A DNA stretch of 64,000 bases, from contig NZ_VKDC01000003.1 of NCBI RefSeq assembly GCF_007097395.1, positions 62,001 through 126,000 on the forward strand. The letters are read 5' to 3'. The notes below the pieces were generated by a model, which saw only the letters and a list, made by a program, of their open reading frames with translations, did not search any database and was not told the origin of the DNA. Below, in pieces: positions 9,433 to 19,557 of this stretch. The stretch comes from Fulvivirga sp. M361 (lineage in GTDB: Bacteria; Bacteroidota; Bacteroidia; Cytophagales; Cyclobacteriaceae). How positions within the stretch are numbered: position 1 is the first letter of the stretch; every line of letters begins with the position of its first letter. Both the position numbers and the translations under genes were made by a program.

Positions 9433-12400
9433 ATGAGCGACAATAAAAAAACTTACTGGAAGGGCATTGAGCAATTGACAAACGATCCTGCATTTGTTAA
9501 AAACGCCGAAAATGAATTTCCTGAGTTTCTGCCGATAAGCGATAACGAAGAAGGAGGTAGTAGTCGAAGAGATTTCCTTAAAATGATGGGGTTTGGTGTG
9601 GCTGCGGTCTCTTTGGCAGCGTGTGAAGCGCCCATAAGAAAAGCCATACCTTATGTGAATAAGCCTGTGGATATCGATCCTGGCGTTCCTAATTATTATG
9701 CATCTACCTATGTACAGGGTGGGGATTATTGTAGCATAGTAGTTAAAACACGGGAAGGAAGACCTATTAAAATTGAAGGTAATGAGCTTTCAAAAATCAG
9801 TCAGGGTGGAGTAAATGCGCAGGTCGAGGCTTCGGTTTTATCGCTTTATGACAATGAACGATTAAGGAACCCCAAAAAAGCAGGTGCTGATATTACGTGG
9901 GAAGAGTTAGATAAAGAAGTGGCTGCTAAGTTAAACAGTATTGCCACGCAGGGAGGTCAGATCAGGATAGTAAGCAATACGGTTTTGAGCCCTACTACCA
10001 AACGAGTAATAGAAGACTTCAAAACTAAGTACCCAACTACGCAACATGTGGTATATGATACCGCAGCAGCAGAGGGTATGCTGGTTGCCAATGAACAGTC
10101 TTTCGGTAAGCGAATGATCCCTTCTTATGATTTTAGTAAAGCCGATGTAATTGTGAGTTTTGGAGCAGACTTTCTGGGTACGTGGATTTCTCCTGTAGAA
10201 TTTACAAAACAATACAGCAAGACGCGGCGACTGGGTGATGGTAAGAAAGAGATGTCACGACATTACCAATTTGAAGGTAACTTGTCTCTGACAGGAGCTA
10301 ATGCCGATTACAGAACTCCCGTAAAGCCTTCTGAAGAAGCAAAATCAGTAGTAGCATTATACCAGGCATTGACCGGAAAAAAATCGTCGATAGCTAATAT
10401 TGATAAAGCTGCTGCCGACTTGAAAAAGGCGGGTTCCAAATCATTGGTGGTATCAGGGTCTAATGATCCTGCGGTACAGGCCGTTGTAAATGCAATCAAT
10501 ACCATGTTGGGCTCTTATGGTACTACTATAGATGCTTCTAAGCCTGTATATTACAAGCAAGGTGATGAAAAGGCATTCGGTACTTTTGTAGCAGATGCCA
10601 AAGCGGGTAAAGTATCAGCCGTTATCTTTTATAATTGTAACCCTGTATATAATACACAATATGGTGCTGATATAAAAAATGCACTAGCTAAAGTTGCACT
10701 TAAAATATCTACTTCAGACAGGTTAGATGAAACGGCCGATCTGGTGGAATATATTGCTCCTGATCACCACTTTTTAGAATCATGGGGAGATGCCAACCCT
10801 TCCAAAGGGGTGTACAGTTTTGTGCAGCCTACCATTACACCAATATTCAAGACGCGTCAGGTACAGGAAAGTTTGCTGACCTGGGCGGGTGTAGAGAAAG
10901 TGGACTATTTCGAATATTTGAAAGGTGGTTGGGAAACAACATTGGTCGCACAGGGAATGTCATGGGACAAAGCGCTCCACGACGGTGTTATTGAAATAAG
11001 TGAATCGGGCACTGAGACCGATACAGGTACAGAGGAAGAAGGTGACTGGGTAGTTGGACCTCCGGCAAGCGCTTCGATACCTGATGCGATAAGTAAGATC
11101 AATACGAATTATAAAAGCTCGGGCACAGAACTTTCTATTTATCAAAAGATAGGAATAGGTGATGGTACTCAGGCTAATAGCCCATGGCTACAGGAAATGC
11201 CTGATCCGATCACAAAAGCTACCTGGGATAACTACCTTACAGTATCACAGGCATGGGCCGTGGAAAATGACGTTACTTTCGTAGAAGGCAAGAGTAACAT
11301 GGCTAAACTTACGGTTGGAGACACTTCATTAACACTGCCGATAGTGATTCAGCCGGGTCAGGAGAAAGAAACAGTGGGTGTGGCTGTGGGGTACGGAAGA
11401 ACCAGTGCCGGAAAAGTGGCTAATGGCAGGGGAGTAGACGTTTATCCATTGATCAGCAAAATCAACGGAATGTCTTCCTATAGTGTTATGTCCGGCGTTT
11501 CTGTGGAAGTATTACCCGAAATGTACCAGGTAGCACAAACTCAGACTCAGCAGACTTATATGGGGCGTGAGACGGTAATACAGGAAGCGACTCTTGGGGA
11601 ATATCAGAAAGACCCTGGTGCTGGAAGATACCATCCTCATATAGCGACCTGGCAAGAAGAATCGGGTGAAACAAGCCCGGGAAATTTAAGTTTGTGGAAA
11701 GGTCATAAGTATAAAAACCATCACTGGGGATTAGCAATTGATTTAAATACTTGCACAGGCTGTAGCGCTTGCCATGTTGCCTGTCAATCAGAAAATAATA
11801 TCCCTGTTGTAGGGCGTGAGGAAGTCATCAACCGACGAGACATGCACTGGATGAGGATAGACCGTTATTACAGTAGCAGGCCTGAGGAGGAAATGTCTGA
11901 ATCAGAGCAAGGGATGATGGATTCCAGGAAGTTGGAACTTACAGCTTCTAATCCAGAAGTTACTTTTCAGCCTATGATGTGTCAGCATTGTAATAATGCA
12001 CCGTGCGAAACGGTATGTCCGGTCGCTGCCACCACACATAGCACGGAAGGGTTGAACCAAATGACCTATAACCGTTGTATCGGTACAAGGTATTGTGCGA
12101 ATAACTGTCCGTATAAAGTAAGACGTTTCAACTGGTTCAAATACCATGACAATAGCCAGTTTGAAGATGTTAATACTTATATGAGTAATGACCTCGGTAA
12201 AATGGTATTGAACCCTGACGTAACGGTTAGGTCTCGCGGGGTAATGGAAAAGTGTTCATTATGTGTGCAAAGGATCCAATATGGTAAATTGGAAGCTAAA
12301 AAAGAAGGGCGACGTCCTAATGATGGAGATATCAACGTGGCGTGTGCTTCGGCATGTCCGTCCGATGCGATTGTATTCGGAGATATGAACGACAAGGAAA

Positions 12401-12561
12401 GCCAGATATACAAGATGCTGAAGATCCAGGATACGGAAAAAGCTGACTATATTATAGAAAAAGAAATTGGTGAGCCCCGTGCCTACCATGTTTTGGAGGA
12501 AATAGGGGTTAAACCTAACGTTGCCTACTTAACAAAGATCAGAAACAAGGATAAAGCGTAA
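9433..12561 (+). CDS. actB: ACIII subunit ActB (molybdopterin-oxidoreductase-like plus Fe-S ferredoxin domain)
   Basis: 1042 residues. The N-terminus has a twin-arginine-type motif SRRDFLK (44-50) followed by LAAC (Cys64), suggesting Tat export and possibly lipidation. Residues ~75-740 resemble a molybdopterin oxidoreductase fold (the B1 part of ActB; in characterised ACIII it binds no Mo cofactor). Residues ~765-985 form the B2 Fe-S part: CTGCSACHVAC (from Cys774), CQHCNNAPCETVCP (from Cys850), CIGTRYCANNCPYK, and CSLC with CASACP, enough for four clusters. A short Glu/Thr/Gly-rich insertion (about 520-540) interrupts the B1 part. It relays electrons between ActC and ActA. Confidence 0.93.
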   Translation: MSDNKKTYWKGIEQLTNDPAFVKNAENEFPEFLPISDNEEGGSSRRDFLKMMGFGVAAVSLAACEAPIRKAIPYVNKPVDIDPGVPNYYASTYVQGGDYCSIVVKTREGRPIKIEGNELSKISQGGVNAQVEASVLSLYDNERLRNPKKAGADITWEELDKEVAAKLNSIATQGGQIRIVSNTVLSPTTKRVIEDFKTKYPTTQHVVYDTAAAEGMLVANEQSFGKRMIPSYDFSKADVIVSFGADFLGTWISPVEFTKQYSKTRRLGDGKKEMSRHYQFEGNLSLTGANADYRTPVKPSEEAKSVVALYQALTGKKSSIANIDKAAADLKKAGSKSLVVSGSNDPAVQAVVNAINTMLGSYGTTIDASKPVYYKQGDEKAFGTFVADAKAGKVSAVIFYNCNPVYNTQYGADIKNALAKVALKISTSDRLDETADLVEYIAPDHHFLESWGDANPSKGVYSFVQPTITPIFKTRQVQESLLTWAGVEKVDYFEYLKGGWETTLVAQGMSWDKALHDGVIEISESGTETDTGTEEEGDWVVGPPASASIPDAISKINTNYKSSGTELSIYQKIGIGDGTQANSPWLQEMPDPITKATWDNYLTVSQAWAVENDVTFVEGKSNMAKLTVGDTSLTLPIVIQPGQEKETVGVAVGYGRTSAGKVANGRGVDVYPLISKINGMSSYSVMSGVSVEVLPEMYQVAQTQTQQTYMGRETVIQEATLGEYQKDPGAGRYHPHIATWQEESGETSPGNLSLWKGHKYKNHHWGLAIDLNTCTGCSACHVACQSENNIPVVGREEVINRRDMHWMRIDRYYSSRPEEEMSESEQGMMDSRKLELTASNPEVTFQPMMCQHCNNAPCETVCPVAATTHSTEGLNQMTYNRCIGTRYCANNCPYKVRRFNWFKYHDNSQFEDVNTYMSNDLGKMVLNPDVTVRSRGVMEKCSLCVQRIQYGKLEAKKEGRRPNDGDINVACASACPSDAIVFGDMNDKESQIYKMLKIQDTEKADYIIEKEIGEPRAYHVLEEIGVKPNVAYLTKIRNKDKA

Positions 12562-12582
12562 TAGAGGAAAAAAAGTTAAATT

Positions 12583-14001
12583 ATGTCAATTCCGATAGAC
12601 GATATATTAGTAAATAAAGACCATGCTCCATCAGGACCTGTGGTGTCCTCATTGCGAGAACCGTTGGTGACCGGTGGAAAAACAGTTCATGATGTAACGG
12701 AAGATATCTGCCGGCAGGTGGAAGGTAAGCCAACTACCACGTGGATGCTGGGGATGGCAATATCTCTGGCCACACTTGCTGTTGGCGCTTATTGTGTCTT
12801 TATTCTTGTTTGGGAAGGTATAGGCGTATGGGGCCTTAATAAAACTGTGGGATGGGCCTGGGATATCACCAACTTTGTTTGGTGGGTAGGTATTGGTCAC
12901 GCTGGTACTTTGATTTCAGCGATTCTGCTACTTTTCCGTCAAAAATGGAGAATGTCCATTAACCGTGCTGCGGAGGCGATGACCATTTTCGCTGTGATCT
13001 GTGCGGCCTGTTTTCCCGGATTGCATATGGGTAGATTATGGCTGGGTTTTTACTGGGCATTACCCTTGCCAAATACGTTCGGATCATTATGGGTGAATTT
13101 CAACTCTCCACTTCTTTGGGACGTATTTGCGATCAGTACTTACTTCACGGTTTCATTGGTATTCTGGTATATCGGTCTTATTCCTGATTTCGCATCTATT
13201 CGCGATCGGGCAAAAAACAATATATCGAAAGCTGTTTATGGTGCTTTATCCTTTGGGTGGGACGGTGCTGCTAAAACATGGATGAGATATGAATCCGTAG
13301 CGCTCATTTTAGCTGGTTTGGCTACACCACTGGTACTTTCAGTACATACTATTGTATCTTTTGACTTTGCTACCTCAGTTATACCCGGATGGCATACTAC
13401 TATTTTCCCTCCATATTTCGTGGCAGGGGCGATTTTTTCCGGATTTGCTATGGTGTTAACACTCATGTTAATTACCAGGAAAACATTTAAACTGGAAGAC
13501 TACATTACAATCAACCATATTGAGATGATGAATATAATCATCATTGTTACTGGGTCTATTGTAGGTATAGCTTATATTACTGAGTTTTTTATTGCATGGT
13601 ACTCCGGAGTGGATGCGGAGCAATATGCTTTCCTTAACAGAATGACCGGACCATACTGGTGGGCTTACTGGACCATGATGACATGTAATGTTATCTCTCC
13701 TCAGCTATTCTGGTTCAAGAAGATCAGAACCAATATAGCGGCCACATTCATTCTGTCTATTATCGTAAATATCGGAATGTGGTTCGAGCGTTTTGTGATT
13801 ATTGTAACTTCTCTCCATAGGGATTATCTGCCCTCAAGCTGGGCTATGTTCTACCCTACGATATATGATGTAGGTGTGTATTTGTTCACGTTCGGGTTGT
13901 TCTTTACGGCATTCTTATTATTTGCCAAATTCTTTCCTGTGATCAACATGGCAGAAGTTAAAAGTATTATAAAGTCATCTTCTTTAAAGCAGAAGAAATA
14001 A
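12583..14001 (+). CDS. actC: ACIII membrane subunit ActC (NrfD/PsrC family)
   Basis: 472 residues, with about ten hydrophobic helices after a ~55-residue soluble N-terminus. Typical ActC/NrfD features are [51 protein letters not shown] and the late segment [21 protein letters not shown]. In characterised ACIII this subunit carries the quinol site facing the periplasm and docks to ActB. It starts 21 bp after actB and ends 1 bp before actD, so it is co-transcribed. Confidence 0.93.
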   Translation: MSIPIDDILVNKDHAPSGPVVSSLREPLVTGGKTVHDVTEDICRQVEGKPTTTWMLGMAISLATLAVGAYCVFILVWEGIGVWGLNKTVGWAWDITNFVWWVGIGHAGTLISAILLLFRQKWRMSINRAAEAMTIFAVICAACFPGLHMGRLWLGFYWALPLPNTFGSLWVNFNSPLLWDVFAISTYFTVSLVFWYIGLIPDFASIRDRAKNNISKAVYGALSFGWDGAAKTWMRYESVALILAGLATPLVLSVHTIVSFDFATSVIPGWHTTIFPPYFVAGAIFSGFAMVLTLMLITRKTFKLEDYITINHIEMMNIIIIVTGSIVGIAYITEFFIAWYSGVDAEQYAFLNRMTGPYWWAYWTMMTCNVISPQLFWFKKIRTNIAATFILSIIVNIGMWFERFVIIVTSLHRDYLPSSWAMFYPTIYDVGVYLFTFGLFFTAFLLFAKFFPVINMAEVKSIIKSSSLKQKK

Positions 14002-14002
14002 G

Positions 14003-14533
14003 ATGGAAAAAAATAAACATTACGTACTAGGTGTATACGACGATGAGGATGTACTACTTTCAGCCATTGAAAAAGTGCGCGATAGTGGTGTGAAGATCCA
14101 GGAGGTTTATTCACCTTTCCCTGTTCATGGAATAGATGACGCTTTGGGATATAAAAAAACACGCCTTCCTATTGCTGCCTTTTTGTTTGGACTGCTAGGG
14201 ACATCTCTAGCGCTTATTATGCAGGTTTCCATGTTGGGATTTGATTGGCCCATGATAATTGGAGGAAAAGATTTTGTTGCATTACCGCCATTCGTACCAG
14301 TGACCTTCGAACTTACCGTTCTATTGGCGGCGCTTGGCATGGTGGGTACATTTATGATCGTAAGTGATTTAAAACCTTATAAAAAGCCCAGACTAATGGA
14401 CATTCGAATTACGGATGACAAACATGTAATGGCAATAGACCTGGCTGGAAATACACTGGCAAAAGAGGACATAAAGAAAATTGTCAATGCGACGGGAGCC
14501 AATGAAGTTAATGATAAGGATTTTGAAGATTAA
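14003..14533 (+). CDS. actD: ACIII subunit ActD (DUF3341)
   Basis: 176 residues. The DUF3341 N-terminal part (YVLGVYDDEDVLLSAIEKVRDSGVKIQEVYSPFPVHGID) is followed by two transmembrane helices (about 53-75 and 93-115) and a short soluble tail. ActD is a small structural membrane subunit of ACIII with no cofactor. The ATG at 14003 is one base after the actC stop. Confidence 0.93.
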   Translation: MEKNKHYVLGVYDDEDVLLSAIEKVRDSGVKIQEVYSPFPVHGIDDALGYKKTRLPIAAFLFGLLGTSLALIMQVSMLGFDWPMIIGGKDFVALPPFVPVTFELTVLLAALGMVGTFMIVSDLKPYKKPRLMDIRITDDKHVMAIDLAGNTLAKEDIKKIVNATGANEVNDKDFED

Positions 14534-14550
14534 GACTGTTCAGAACTAAC

Positions 14551-15183
14551 ATGAAAAAATACATACAATCGGTAGCAGTTTTGGCCATAGGAGCAGTACT
14601 CAGTAGTTGCGGCGCTGGCGGCGATAATCAGGGATTGGAATATGCGCCCAATATGTACCATTCAGTACCTTACGAGGCGTTATCTCAAGTTACAGATCCT
14701 GGCGCTGGTGAAGCAACACAGTTTATGAGTGATACGGAAGATGGTCATGGTGAGTACTACAACTCAAATCCGCACAACCCCAACAGAATGACCATGCGTG
14801 TACCTCCTGTGAATGCTGTGCCCAGATCACAAAAAGGATATCTCCCCTATACGCTTCATAAAGATAGCCTGGAACTTGCAGCACGTACACTAAAAAGCCC
14901 ATTGACGGCTTCAGATGAAGCGATCTTAAAAGATGGTAAAGTTCTTTATGAAAGATTTTGTGAGCATTGTCACGGATCAAAAGGTCAGGCAGATGGGTTG
15001 GTTGCTGAAAAATATCCTGGTGTCGCTAATCTTTCCGGTTTAGCATATCAAAACATCACTGAAGGACACATTTTTCATGTAATCACACATGGAAAAGGGT
15101 TAATGGGGGCCCATGGTTCTCAAATAAGCCCTGAGGAGCGATGGGAGATCGCTAAGTATGTTAAGAAACTTCAAAATCAATAG
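14551..15183 (+). CDS. actE: ACIII subunit ActE, monoheme cytochrome c lipoprotein
   Basis: 210 residues. Lipoprotein signal with lipidated Cys20 (VLSSC). A single heme site CEHCH at 137-141 and a likely distal Met in GKGLMGAH (about 185) give a class I cytochrome c. The long N-terminal extension (about 21-115) is typical of ActE and wraps the complex. It should accept electrons from ActA at the periplasmic face. Confidence 0.92.
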   Translation: MKKYIQSVAVLAIGAVLSSCGAGGDNQGLEYAPNMYHSVPYEALSQVTDPGAGEATQFMSDTEDGHGEYYNSNPHNPNRMTMRVPPVNAVPRSQKGYLPYTLHKDSLELAARTLKSPLTASDEAILKDGKVLYERFCEHCHGSKGQADGLVAEKYPGVANLSGLAYQNITEGHIFHVITHGKGLMGAHGSQISPEERWEIAKYVKKLQNQ

Positions 15184-15202
15184 TTAGGATATCTATTCAG
15201 AT

Positions 15203-16570
15203 ATGGCAAATACAACCGAATTAACAGAAGAAAGATTTTCATTTACCGCAGGAGCCAAGAAAAACCTGGTGATTATAGCGATTGTAGGTATTGTACTTAC
15301 AATATTGGGTACGTTTATGGCTATGTCATCAGGCGGTCATGATACAGATGAAGGACACGCGATTACAACGTTTAATGAAAATGCACTTGTAGCCAGTATT
15401 GACGATAATGCACCAGCTGCCGATGAACATCATGCAGAAGAAGGGCATCATGGAAGCGCCCCCTGGCTGAAGCGATTATTTTCTAACCTTTGGATCAATA
15501 ATGTTTATTTTACCGGCTTAGGAATTATTGGATTGTTCTTCGTAGCTATTCAGTATGCTGCTCAGGCCGGGTGGTCAGCAGGAATGAAACGCATACCGCT
15601 TGCTATGGCACATTGGTTACCATTTGCCGGTATTCTGATGCTGGTATCCTGGTTTCTGGTAAAGTCAGATGTTTTTCATTGGACCCATGGAGATCTTTAT
15701 CATGGTGACCATAAAGATGATATATTAATAGGTAAGAGTGCTATGTGGTTTTGGCCTCTTGAAATGGGCTCATTTCCCTTGTTTTACGTCATTAGGATGG
15801 TTATTTTCTTTGCGTTATGGTATTTGTTCTTTTTATGGATCAAGAAAGAAATGCTTGCCGAAGATATTGACGGCAACACCAGCCACTGGCTCAAGGCGAG
15901 AAAATATTCAGCTATTTTCCTGGTTATTTTTGCGGTAACATCATCAATAAGCGCATGGGATTGGGTAATGTCGATAGATCCCCACTGGTTTAGTACCATG
16001 TTTGGCTGGTACATGTTCGCAAGCTGGTGGGTGAATGGTTTAGCGGTGATTACGCTAATAGTAGTGCTCTTAAAGCAGAAAGGATATCTTAAGGTAGTCA
16101 ATGCGAATCATTTACATGATATAGGTAAATTTATTTTTGGATTTAGCATCTTCTGGACCTACATCTGGTTTTCACAGTTTTTATTGATCTACTATGCTAA
16201 TATTCCTGAGGAAACAGTCTATTTCATTCAGCGTATGGAGACCAGTCAATATAAATGGGTATTCTTTGTTAATATATTGCTCAACTTTGTGCTTCCTTTC
16301 TTGTTATTAATGACGAGGGATGCGAAACGGCATATGTCAATGTTAAAAGTTGTGTGTCCCATTGTTATAGGTGGTCATTTCTTTGATTTCTATTTGATGG
16401 TAACGCCGGGAGTGATGCAAAATGATGGAGGATTTGGGTTTATGGAAATAGGAATGTTTATGGTGTTTGCCGTGGCCTTTTTGTTTGTTACATTGACCAA
16501 CCTGGCAAAAGCTCCGCTGTATGCCAAGAATCATCCCATGTTACAAGAGAGTTTACATCACCATATTTAA
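15203..16570 (+). CDS. actF: ACIII membrane subunit ActF (NrfD-like)
   Basis: 455 residues, about ten transmembrane helices. A His-rich loop (about residues 50-90, with DEHHAEEGHHGS) follows the first helix. Recognisable ActF segments include SSISAWDWVMSIDPHWFSTMFGWYMFASWWVNG and YTWFSQFLLIYYANIPEET-type sequence (here WFSQFLLIYYANIPEETVYF). ActF is paralogous to ActC; its ion- or quinone-related role is less clear. It is followed 29 bp later by the oxidase subunit II gene. Confidence 0.92.
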   Translation: MANTTELTEERFSFTAGAKKNLVIIAIVGIVLTILGTFMAMSSGGHDTDEGHAITTFNENALVASIDDNAPAADEHHAEEGHHGSAPWLKRLFSNLWINNVYFTGLGIIGLFFVAIQYAAQAGWSAGMKRIPLAMAHWLPFAGILMLVSWFLVKSDVFHWTHGDLYHGDHKDDILIGKSAMWFWPLEMGSFPLFYVIRMVIFFALWYLFFLWIKKEMLAEDIDGNTSHWLKARKYSAIFLVIFAVTSSISAWDWVMSIDPHWFSTMFGWYMFASWWVNGLAVITLIVVLLKQKGYLKVVNANHLHDIGKFIFGFSIFWTYIWFSQFLLIYYANIPEETVYFIQRMETSQYKWVFFVNILLNFVLPFLLLMTRDAKRHMSMLKVVCPIVIGGHFFDFYLMVTPGVMQNDGGFGFMEIGMFMVFAVAFLFVTLTNLAKAPLYAKNHPMLQESLHHHI

Positions 16571-16599
16571 AATTTAAGGGTAGTACTAACGAATAAAAT

Positions 16600-17667
16600 A
16601 TGTTTCAGTTTATCATAATTCTTGGGGTAGTTCTGCTGTTAGTAATCCTGTTTACTTTATTCAGGATCAGCAGATTGGTAAGTGTGGTAAAGGGCTCTGA
16701 TAAAAAAGTTGCTTCAACCAGTAATAAAGTGAATGCAGCGCTTTTCATGGTCTTTTTGATTGGAGGGTTTGGATTTTTCTTCTGGTATTCATGGACTTAT
16801 TTTGATGATTATAATCTTCCGGTGGCGTCAGACCATGGGGTATGGACAGATACATTGTTCTGGGTAACTATGGCAGTTACGGGTATAGTTTTTATAATAA
16901 CGAATGTGTTATTATTTTGGTTTAGCTATGCTTATCAACACAAGGATGGTGTAAAAGCGAAATTTTATCCTGACAATGTGAAGTTAGAGCTGTTATGGAC
17001 GGTTGTACCTGCCATTGTTCTGGCTGGTTTGGTATTCACAGGTTTGCAAGCCTGGAATGATATTACAAGTGCAGCCTCTGAAGATGCTGAAATTGTGGAA
17101 ATTATGGGGTACCAATTTGCCTGGGGGGTACGTTACCCTGGCGTGAAGGACAATGCATTGGGTGAGTATAATTACCAATTGATCGATGCTGTGAATCAAT
17201 TTGGTATGGACCTCAAAGATAAAAACAGTTATGATGACTTCATGCCAATTGAAATGCATATTCCTAAAGGGAAGGAAGTATTGCTGAAGATCAGAGCAAG
17301 GGATGTATTGCATAGTGTGTTCTTACCTCATTTCAGAGTAAAGATGGATGCCGTTCCAGGTATGCCTACTCACTTTAAATTCACAGCTACAAAATCTACT
17401 CAGGATATGCGCGAGGAATTAGGTGATCCTGAATTTGATTATTTTGTTACCTGTACTGAAATATGTGGCAAAGGACATTTTTCAATGAAGTTAAAATTAG
17501 TTGTAGATGAGCCTGCTGATTTTGAGAAATGGAAATCAGAGCAACCAACCTGGTTGAAATTAAACCCGGACTATCTTTCAAAGGTGCCGGAGGAAAAAAG
17601 AGAACTGGCTAAGATCAAAGCCGGTATAGTAGAAGGAGATGAGAATAATTTGAAAGCGTCGATTTAA
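16600..17667 (+). CDS. ctaC: Cytochrome c oxidase subunit II (aa3 type)
   Basis: 355 residues with four N-terminal hydrophobic helices (about 2-22, 47-67, 85-110, 125-148); the usual two-helix hairpin is the last pair. The periplasmic cupredoxin domain has the CuA ligands His238 (LHSVFLPHF), Cys285 and Cys289 (CTEICGKGH), His293 and Met296. There is no C-terminal cytochrome c domain, so the enzyme is not a caa3 oxidase; electrons must come from ActA/ActE or a separate cytochrome. Its position directly after actF fits an ACIII-aa3 supercomplex. Confidence 0.94.
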   Translation: MFQFIIILGVVLLLVILFTLFRISRLVSVVKGSDKKVASTSNKVNAALFMVFLIGGFGFFFWYSWTYFDDYNLPVASDHGVWTDTLFWVTMAVTGIVFIITNVLLFWFSYAYQHKDGVKAKFYPDNVKLELLWTVVPAIVLAGLVFTGLQAWNDITSAASEDAEIVEIMGYQFAWGVRYPGVKDNALGEYNYQLIDAVNQFGMDLKDKNSYDDFMPIEMHIPKGKEVLLKIRARDVLHSVFLPHFRVKMDAVPGMPTHFKFTATKSTQDMREELGDPEFDYFVTCTEICGKGHFSMKLKLVVDEPADFEKWKSEQPTWLKLNPDYLSKVPEEKRELAKIKAGIVEGDENNLKASI

Positions 17668-17679
17668 TAGAGTAAAGAT

Positions 17680-19557
17680 ATGGCTACTGCGGACATTCAT
17701 ATTACACAAGAAGCACACCACGATGATCATGAGCATCATGATGAACATCATGGTAACTTTTGGACTACCTATGTATTTACTATCGATCATAAAATGATCG
17801 GTAAGCAATTCCTGATCACTGGTATATTCTGGGCGTTGATCGGAGGTGCATTATCGGTTATTTTTAGGCTGCAACTGGGTTTTCCAGATATGCAATTGGA
17901 GTGGATACGTCCTCTGTTGGGGCAATGGGTAACTCCGGAAGGAAAACTTGACCCGGAATTCTACCTTGCTTTGGTAACAATGCATGGTACTATAATGGTG
18001 TTTTTCGTTTTAACAGCCGGTCTTAGCGGTACATTTAGTAATTTCCTGATCCCGCTTCAAATAGGTGCGAGAGATATGGCCTCAGGCTTTATGAACATGC
18101 TGTCCTATTGGTTCTTTTTCATATCAAGTGTGATCATGTTCATATCATTGTTCATAGAGACCGGACCGGCATCCGGTGGTTGGGTAATTTATCCTCCACT
18201 CAGTGCACTACCGCAAGCAGTGAACGGTTCTGGTTTGGGAATGACACTTTGGTTGGTTTCTATGGCGTTATTCATAGTCTCTCAGCTATTGGGCGGTATT
18301 AACTACATTACTACTGTTATAAACCTGAGAACAAAAGGGATGTCTTTCTCTAAGCTGCCTTTGACGATTTGGGCATTCTTTATTACTGCAGTCATTGGAT
18401 TATTATCCTTCCCGGTGTTATTTGCCGCCGCTTTATTGTTGATCTTTGATCGAAGTTTTGGTACCAGTTTTTACCTTTCTGATATATTTATTAATGGTGA
18501 GGCACTTCCTAACCAAGGTGGAAGCCCCATACTTTTCCAGCACCTGTTTTGGTTCCTGGGACATCCGGAAGTATATATTGTATTGCTGCCTGCCCTTGGT
18601 ATAACGTCCGAGGTGATAGCGACGAATTCAAGAAAGCCTATTTTCGGATACAAGGCGATGGTAGGTTCTATATTATTTATAGCCATACTGTCTTTCGTCG
18701 TATGGGCACACCATATGTTCGTTACAGGTATGGATCCTTTCCTCGGATCGGTCTTTATGTTATTAACCCTAATCATTGCCGTACCTTCGGCTGTCAAGGT
18801 GTTTAATTATCTGACGACCTTATGGAAGGGCAATATCCGGTTTACACCGGCAATGTTATTTTCTATTGGGTTAGTATCTTTCTTTATATCAGGGGGACTT
18901 ACAGGTATTTTCCTGGGTAATTCTGCTATTGACATACAACTACATGATACCTACTTTGTAGTGGCACACTTCCATTTGGTAATGGGTAGCGCTTCTTTCT
19001 TCGGATTGATGGCCGGTGTGTATCATTGGTTCCCTAAATTCTATGGAAGAATGATGGATGCCAAGTTGGGTTATGTTCACTTCTGGTTAACATTTGTAGG
19101 TGTCTACATGGTGTTTTTCCCAATGCATTACATAGGTATTGCCGGGTACCCCAGGAGGTATTATTCATTTACGAATTTTGATACCCTAAACACATTCAGT
19201 GATTTGAACATGTTTGTGAGTATTGCAGCCATCATTACGCTTGGTGCACAGTTCATATTCCTCTTTAATTTCTTTTATTCTATGTACAGGGGAAGAAAAG
19301 CTACACTTAATCCATGGGGCTCAAACACATTGGAATGGACTACACCGCTCAACCCGGGGCATGGCAACTGGCCTGGAGAAATACCAGCGGTATATCGTTG
19401 GCCTTATGATTACAGTAAGCCCGGAGCAAAAGAGGATTTTATTCCTCAGACCGTTCCTTTCTCCGAAACACCGGAATCAAACCTGCCTCATGAAAATGAG
19501 CTCATTAAGCTGGAATCAGATACGGACGAAGATGTGATCGTCGTGGATGAAAAATAG
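17680..19557 (+). CDS. ctaD: Cytochrome c oxidase subunit I
   Basis: 625 residues, twelve-helix heme-copper oxidase core. LFWFLGHPEVYIVLLP carries the proton-channel Glu, the CuB His and the cross-linked Tyr of A1-type oxidases. WAHHMFVTGMDP gives the two further CuB His and HDTYFVVAHFHLVMG the heme axial ligands. A His-rich stretch opens the protein (EAHHDDHEHHDEHHG), perhaps a metal-binding tail. The stop overlaps the start of ctaA by 11 bases, suggesting translational coupling. Confidence 0.96.
   Translation: MATADIHITQEAHHDDHEHHDEHHGNFWTTYVFTIDHKMIGKQFLITGIFWALIGGALSVIFRLQLGFPDMQLEWIRPLLGQWVTPEGKLDPEFYLALVTMHGTIMVFFVLTAGLSGTFSNFLIPLQIGARDMASGFMNMLSYWFFFISSVIMFISLFIETGPASGGWVIYPPLSALPQAVNGSGLGMTLWLVSMALFIVSQLLGGINYITTVINLRTKGMSFSKLPLTIWAFFITAVIGLLSFPVLFAAALLLIFDRSFGTSFYLSDIFINGEALPNQGGSPILFQHLFWFLGHPEVYIVLLPALGITSEVIATNSRKPIFGYKAMVGSILFIAILSFVVWAHHMFVTGMDPFLGSVFMLLTLIIAVPSAVKVFNYLTTLWKGNIRFTPAMLFSIGLVSFFISGGLTGIFLGNSAIDIQLHDTYFVVAHFHLVMGSASFFGLMAGVYHWFPKFYGRMMDAKLGYVHFWLTFVGVYMVFFPMHYIGIAGYPRRYYSFTNFDTLNTFSDLNMFVSIAAIITLGAQFIFLFNFFYSMYRGRKATLNPWGSNTLEWTTPLNPGHGNWPGEIPAVYRWPYDYSKPGAKEDFIPQTVPFSETPESNLPHENELIKLESDTDEDVIVVDEK

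Noticed and set aside
9433-12561. Active molybdenum enzyme in the ACIII operon
   Set aside because: The gene content and Fe-S arrangement are those of ActB, whose molybdopterin-like domain is known to lack the cofactor.
16600-17667. caa3-type oxidase
   Set aside because: Subunit II has the CuA site but no C-terminal CxxCH cytochrome domain.
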